A DNA stretch of 64,000 nucleotides from Planctomycetota bacterium (GTDB taxonomy: Bacteria > Planctomycetota > UBA8108 > JACQVS01). Shown here piece after piece: positions 61,239-64,000 of the stretch (position 1 is its first letter; every line of letters begins with the position of its first letter). Below the pieces are notes generated by a model. It was given only the letters and a program-made list of their open reading frames with translations, made no database searches and was not told where the DNA came from. The stretch spans positions 1 to 64,000 of the forward strand of contig JANQLS010000202.1 in the NCBI GenBank assembly GCA_028280485.1. The letters run 5' to 3'. Made by a program: the position numbers and the translations under genes.

Positions 61239-61348
61239 AGTCCCACCGAATGAACGCCCCCAAACAAATTGCCCTGGAGACCTCTCATATATCTTTGTGA
61301 TATTGATGAGTTCATCCGTGGTGCTGTGCCCTAAGAAGTAAGATTTTC

Positions 61349-63076
61349 ATGAGCTCAAATACCGATAGCCCCACTCGCAATACTGAGGAATATCTGAATC
61401 CCGAAGCCCTAAAAGAACTTTGGGTCGGTAGAACGACTGAAGATTCACAAGGTGCCTTCGATCTAAAAATTTATTCGGACCTCACTCAATCGGATATCGA
61501 TATCACTCAGTGGCAGCAAGAGAGAATTCGTGAAATACAAAAGCTCACTTCGAGTGAACGCATCTTCTTTTTCGACGCCAAAGGGCATTTAGCTAAACCC
61601 GATAACTGTGACTACTCTTGTTCCCCCGAGTTGGGCTCAGCCTTGTTTTCTTCTGATTTTGACGGCGATGCCATCCCCAAAGCTTCAACCAAAGTCCCCC
61701 TCCAACTGCTGAAATCTACGTTGGCATTCGGGGAACCGGTATGGGCGTTAGACAGCCTCCAACACGCTGAAAACTTAAAACTTCCCGAAGACTTCTTAGA
61801 AAAAGTTCGCAGCTTTGCCATCGTCCCTCTGACCGTTCGTGATCATTGTTACGGCCTACTTTATTTGGAACATCGCTTTCAAACGATTCAACTCTCCCAA
61901 AAGGTTGCCGAAACCGTGATCTGCTTGCTCCATTCATTGGCTATCAGCCAAGCCTTTGAAAAACTGGGCACTGAGAATAGATCTCTTTGGGGTGACTTGC
62001 TGCAACTGAATAAAAAGCTGAAATCTCTTCAAGCCAGCGATGAGTTAGCCTGCTTTTCCAATCCCACGAATAAGAGCAAAGCTAAAGTGGAACTCCTGGG
62101 TGACTACTCGATGATCATCGGTAGCAGCCCTCCCATGATTGAAATCTTCCAACTCTTAGATCGCATTCGTCAATCGAACGCACCCGTCCTCATCAACGGG
62201 GAGAGTGGAACTGGAAAAGAACTCATCGCCAATGCGATTCACCACAATAGCTTGCGCAAAAAACAAAACTTTGTTTCCGAGAACTGTGCGGCTTTGACCG
62301 AGACTCTGCTTGAAAGCGAACTCTTCGGTTACGTCAAAGGAGCCTTCACGGGAGCCAATCGAGACCACAAAGGATTGTTTGAACTCGCCGACGGAGGAAC
62401 TCTGTTCTTAGACGAAGTCGGCGACATGAGCTCGAATATGCAAAAGAAGCTCCTTCGTGCAGTTCAGGAAGGGGTCATTCGACGAGTCGGAGGAAAAGAC
62501 TACATTCGAGTGAATGTCCGTATCATCTCAGCGACAAATAAAGATCTCCTCAGCGAAGTCCGCAATGGAAACTTCCGTGAGGATCTCTACTACCGTTTAA
62601 ATGTCATCAATGTCAAACTTCCTCCCCTCCGAGAGCGAAAAGATGACATCGCCGATCTCATCGAATTCTTCTTAGATCAGATCAGCCAAGAAGCCGGAAT
62701 CAGTAAATCGGTTTCAGCCCAAGCCCTCCGATTGATGACACAACACAATTGGCCTGGGAACATCCGTGAACTTCAAAACGAAGTGAAACGCCTCTTCGCA
62801 CTCTCGGATCAAGTGATCGAGGTTCACAACCTCTCCGAAAATATCACTCGGGGAGAAACGGGAGCCACCTGGTCGGCAATGGAAGAAGAGCTCCACTCGA
62901 TGACCCTTAAAGAAGCGGTTGAAATGGTCGAACGGAACTTGATCAAACGAGCATTGCTTGAGAACCAAGCCAATAAGAGCCAAGTTGCTAAACAACTTCA
63001 AATCCCAAAAACGAGCCTCTATAACAAGATTTCTAAGTACAAGCTGGATGAGGAAATCCAGGAACTCCTTTATTAA
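61349..63076 (+). CDS. Sigma-54-dependent transcriptional activator with GAF-like N-terminus
   Basis: [42 protein letters not shown]-terminal Fis-type HTH. Confidence 0.93.
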   Translation: MSSNTDSPTRNTEEYLNPEALKELWVGRTTEDSQGAFDLKIYSDLTQSDIDITQWQQERIREIQKLTSSERIFFFDAKGHLAKPDNCDYSCSPELGSALFSSDFDGDAIPKASTKVPLQLLKSTLAFGEPVWALDSLQHAENLKLPEDFLEKVRSFAIVPLTVRDHCYGLLYLEHRFQTIQLSQKVAETVICLLHSLAISQAFEKLGTENRSLWGDLLQLNKKLKSLQASDELACFSNPTNKSKAKVELLGDYSMIIGSSPPMIEIFQLLDRIRQSNAPVLINGESGTGKELIANAIHHNSLRKKQNFVSENCAALTETLLESELFGYVKGAFTGANRDHKGLFELADGGTLFLDEVGDMSSNMQKKLLRAVQEGVIRRVGGKDYIRVNVRIISATNKDLLSEVRNGNFREDLYYRLNVINVKLPPLRERKDDIADLIEFFLDQISQEAGISKSVSAQALRLMTQHNWPGNIRELQNEVKRLFALSDQVIEVHNLSENITRGETGATWSAMEEELHSMTLKEAVEMVERNLIKRALLENQANKSQVAKQLQIPKTSLYNKISKYKLDEEIQELLY

Positions 63077-63291
63077 AAAAGACTTAGGAACATCGCTGCA
63101 CACGCCTCAAAATTTGTGTCATTTTTTACACACAGAAGCTCACCCTAGGTGTTAGTGTGTAATTATGATCACGGATCCTTTGAGGCCGCCACCAAAACCC
63201 ACCCATCTACTTGAAAAAGCTCGGCCTCGACTGAAATCCCTCCGTCCTAACTCGAATTGAATCGAATTCTCGTGGGAGGCAGCACAGCCTG

Positions 63292-64000
63292 GTGAATGTC
63301 GTTTGGCCATTGATCAACCATCGTTATATCGCCCTACAGCACTTGACTGTCGGGGGAACAGCCACGGTTTATCATTGCTACGACACCCAAAAGAATGGCT
63401 CTCAAGTCGCCCTCAAAGTCTTCGATCTGCATCCGAATCTCAATGAAGAGGATGCAAAAAAAGAATACGAGATCTTGAGGCGACTCAACCATCCCAACCT
63501 CGCCAGAGTCATCGACCTCGGAAGAATTGAGAGCATCGAAGCTACGCCCCTTGAAGCGGTCGCCTTCAGCCGCCCTCATAACCCCTCTCAGTCTTCACCT
63601 CCCCCGCCGGCTCCGGGTAAGTTCTTTATCGCTTCTGAGTACATCGAAGGGACGGACCTCGTTACGGCATTTAAAAATTTAGGAACGCCCGAACCTCCTT
63701 CGCTCAAAGGGGAACAACCTCTCACTCACAAATTGATCCCCGAGAGTCACTGGTTAGCCTTCAATAAGGCTCTTTACCAACTCTGTTGCGGCTTGGAGAG
63801 CATTCACTCCTTGGGCTTGATCCACCGTGACCTCAATCCCAAACATCTCCTCTTAAAAGAACAATCGAAGCCAAATGGGGAATTGGAGCTGACCTTCGAG
63901 GCCTTCATCATCGACTTCGGTCTCGCCGCCGATCAACGTCTTCATTCCGGTCAGCGCATCCAGGGTACTTTCCCGTACATCGCTCCTGAGATTTTAGAAG
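63292..64000 (+). CDS. Ser/Thr protein kinase, 3' truncated by the window edge
   Basis: Hand translation from GTG 63292: VNVVWPLINHRYIALQHLTVGGTATVYHCYD...VALKVFD...LIHRDLNPKHLLL...IIDFGLAAD...GTFPYIAPEILE; absent from the supplied ORF track. Confidence 0.9.
   Translation, partial: MNVVWPLINHRYIALQHLTVGGTATVYHCYDTQKNGSQVALKVFDLHPNLNEEDAKKEYEILRRLNHPNLARVIDLGRIESIEATPLEAVAFSRPHNPSQSSPPPPAPGKFFIASEYIEGTDLVTAFKNLGTPEPPSLKGEQPLTHKLIPESHWLAFNKALYQLCCGLESIHSLGLIHRDLNPKHLLLKEQSKPNGELELTFEAFIIDFGLAADQRLHSGQRIQGTFPYIAPEILE

Noticed and set aside
63958-63970. Fourth copy of the CCCAGGGTAC motif (ATCCAGGGTACT)
   Set aside because: Lies inside the kinase coding sequence and mismatches the core; likely chance.

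Overview
Bacterial chromosomal window of about 64 kb with moderate GC. Most genes are on the minus strand. The gene set is PP2C, FHA, Ser/Thr kinase, sigma-54 activators, PrkA-YeaH-SpoVR and IcmF, together with short dispersed palindromic repeats. This suggests a Planctomycete-like host, but I cannot prove that from sequence alone. The main accessory locus (about 5.7-18.8 kb, minus strand) is a compact contractile injection system (CIS): DUF4255/Pvc16-like, sheath, tube, small chaperone-like protein, second tube, disordered protein, Pvc7-like tube-cap, gp27-like hub, gp25 and baseplate J. It is flanked by an FHA/coiled-coil gene and a PP2C phosphatase gene. No AAA+ ATPase, tape measure, PAAR/needle tip or tail fibre is visible in the window. 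Other loci are: tandem secreted VWA paralogues; moaD-moaE; an ABC transporter with a fused permease; nadE; aspartokinase; ygfZ; mqnC; a parvulin plus double-cyclophilin protein; pepA; an acyl-CoA dehydrogenase/MeaB/IcmF operon coupled to spoVR-yeaH-prkA; dnaK; a sigma-54 regulator with a Glu at the receiver phospho-site; a divergent actin-like protein paired with a coiled-coil protein; ndk; and, at the right edge, a GAF-like sigma-54 activator followed by a truncated GTG-start Ser/Thr kinase missing from the ORF track. Intergenic regions carry (i) a 23-25 bp palindromic repeat family (A/B types) in pairs about 106-117 bp apart, (ii) two REPIN-like inverted pairs of GTAG-headed hairpins, and (iii) an ACCCAGGGTACG motif upstream of both the CIS operon and the prkA operon.
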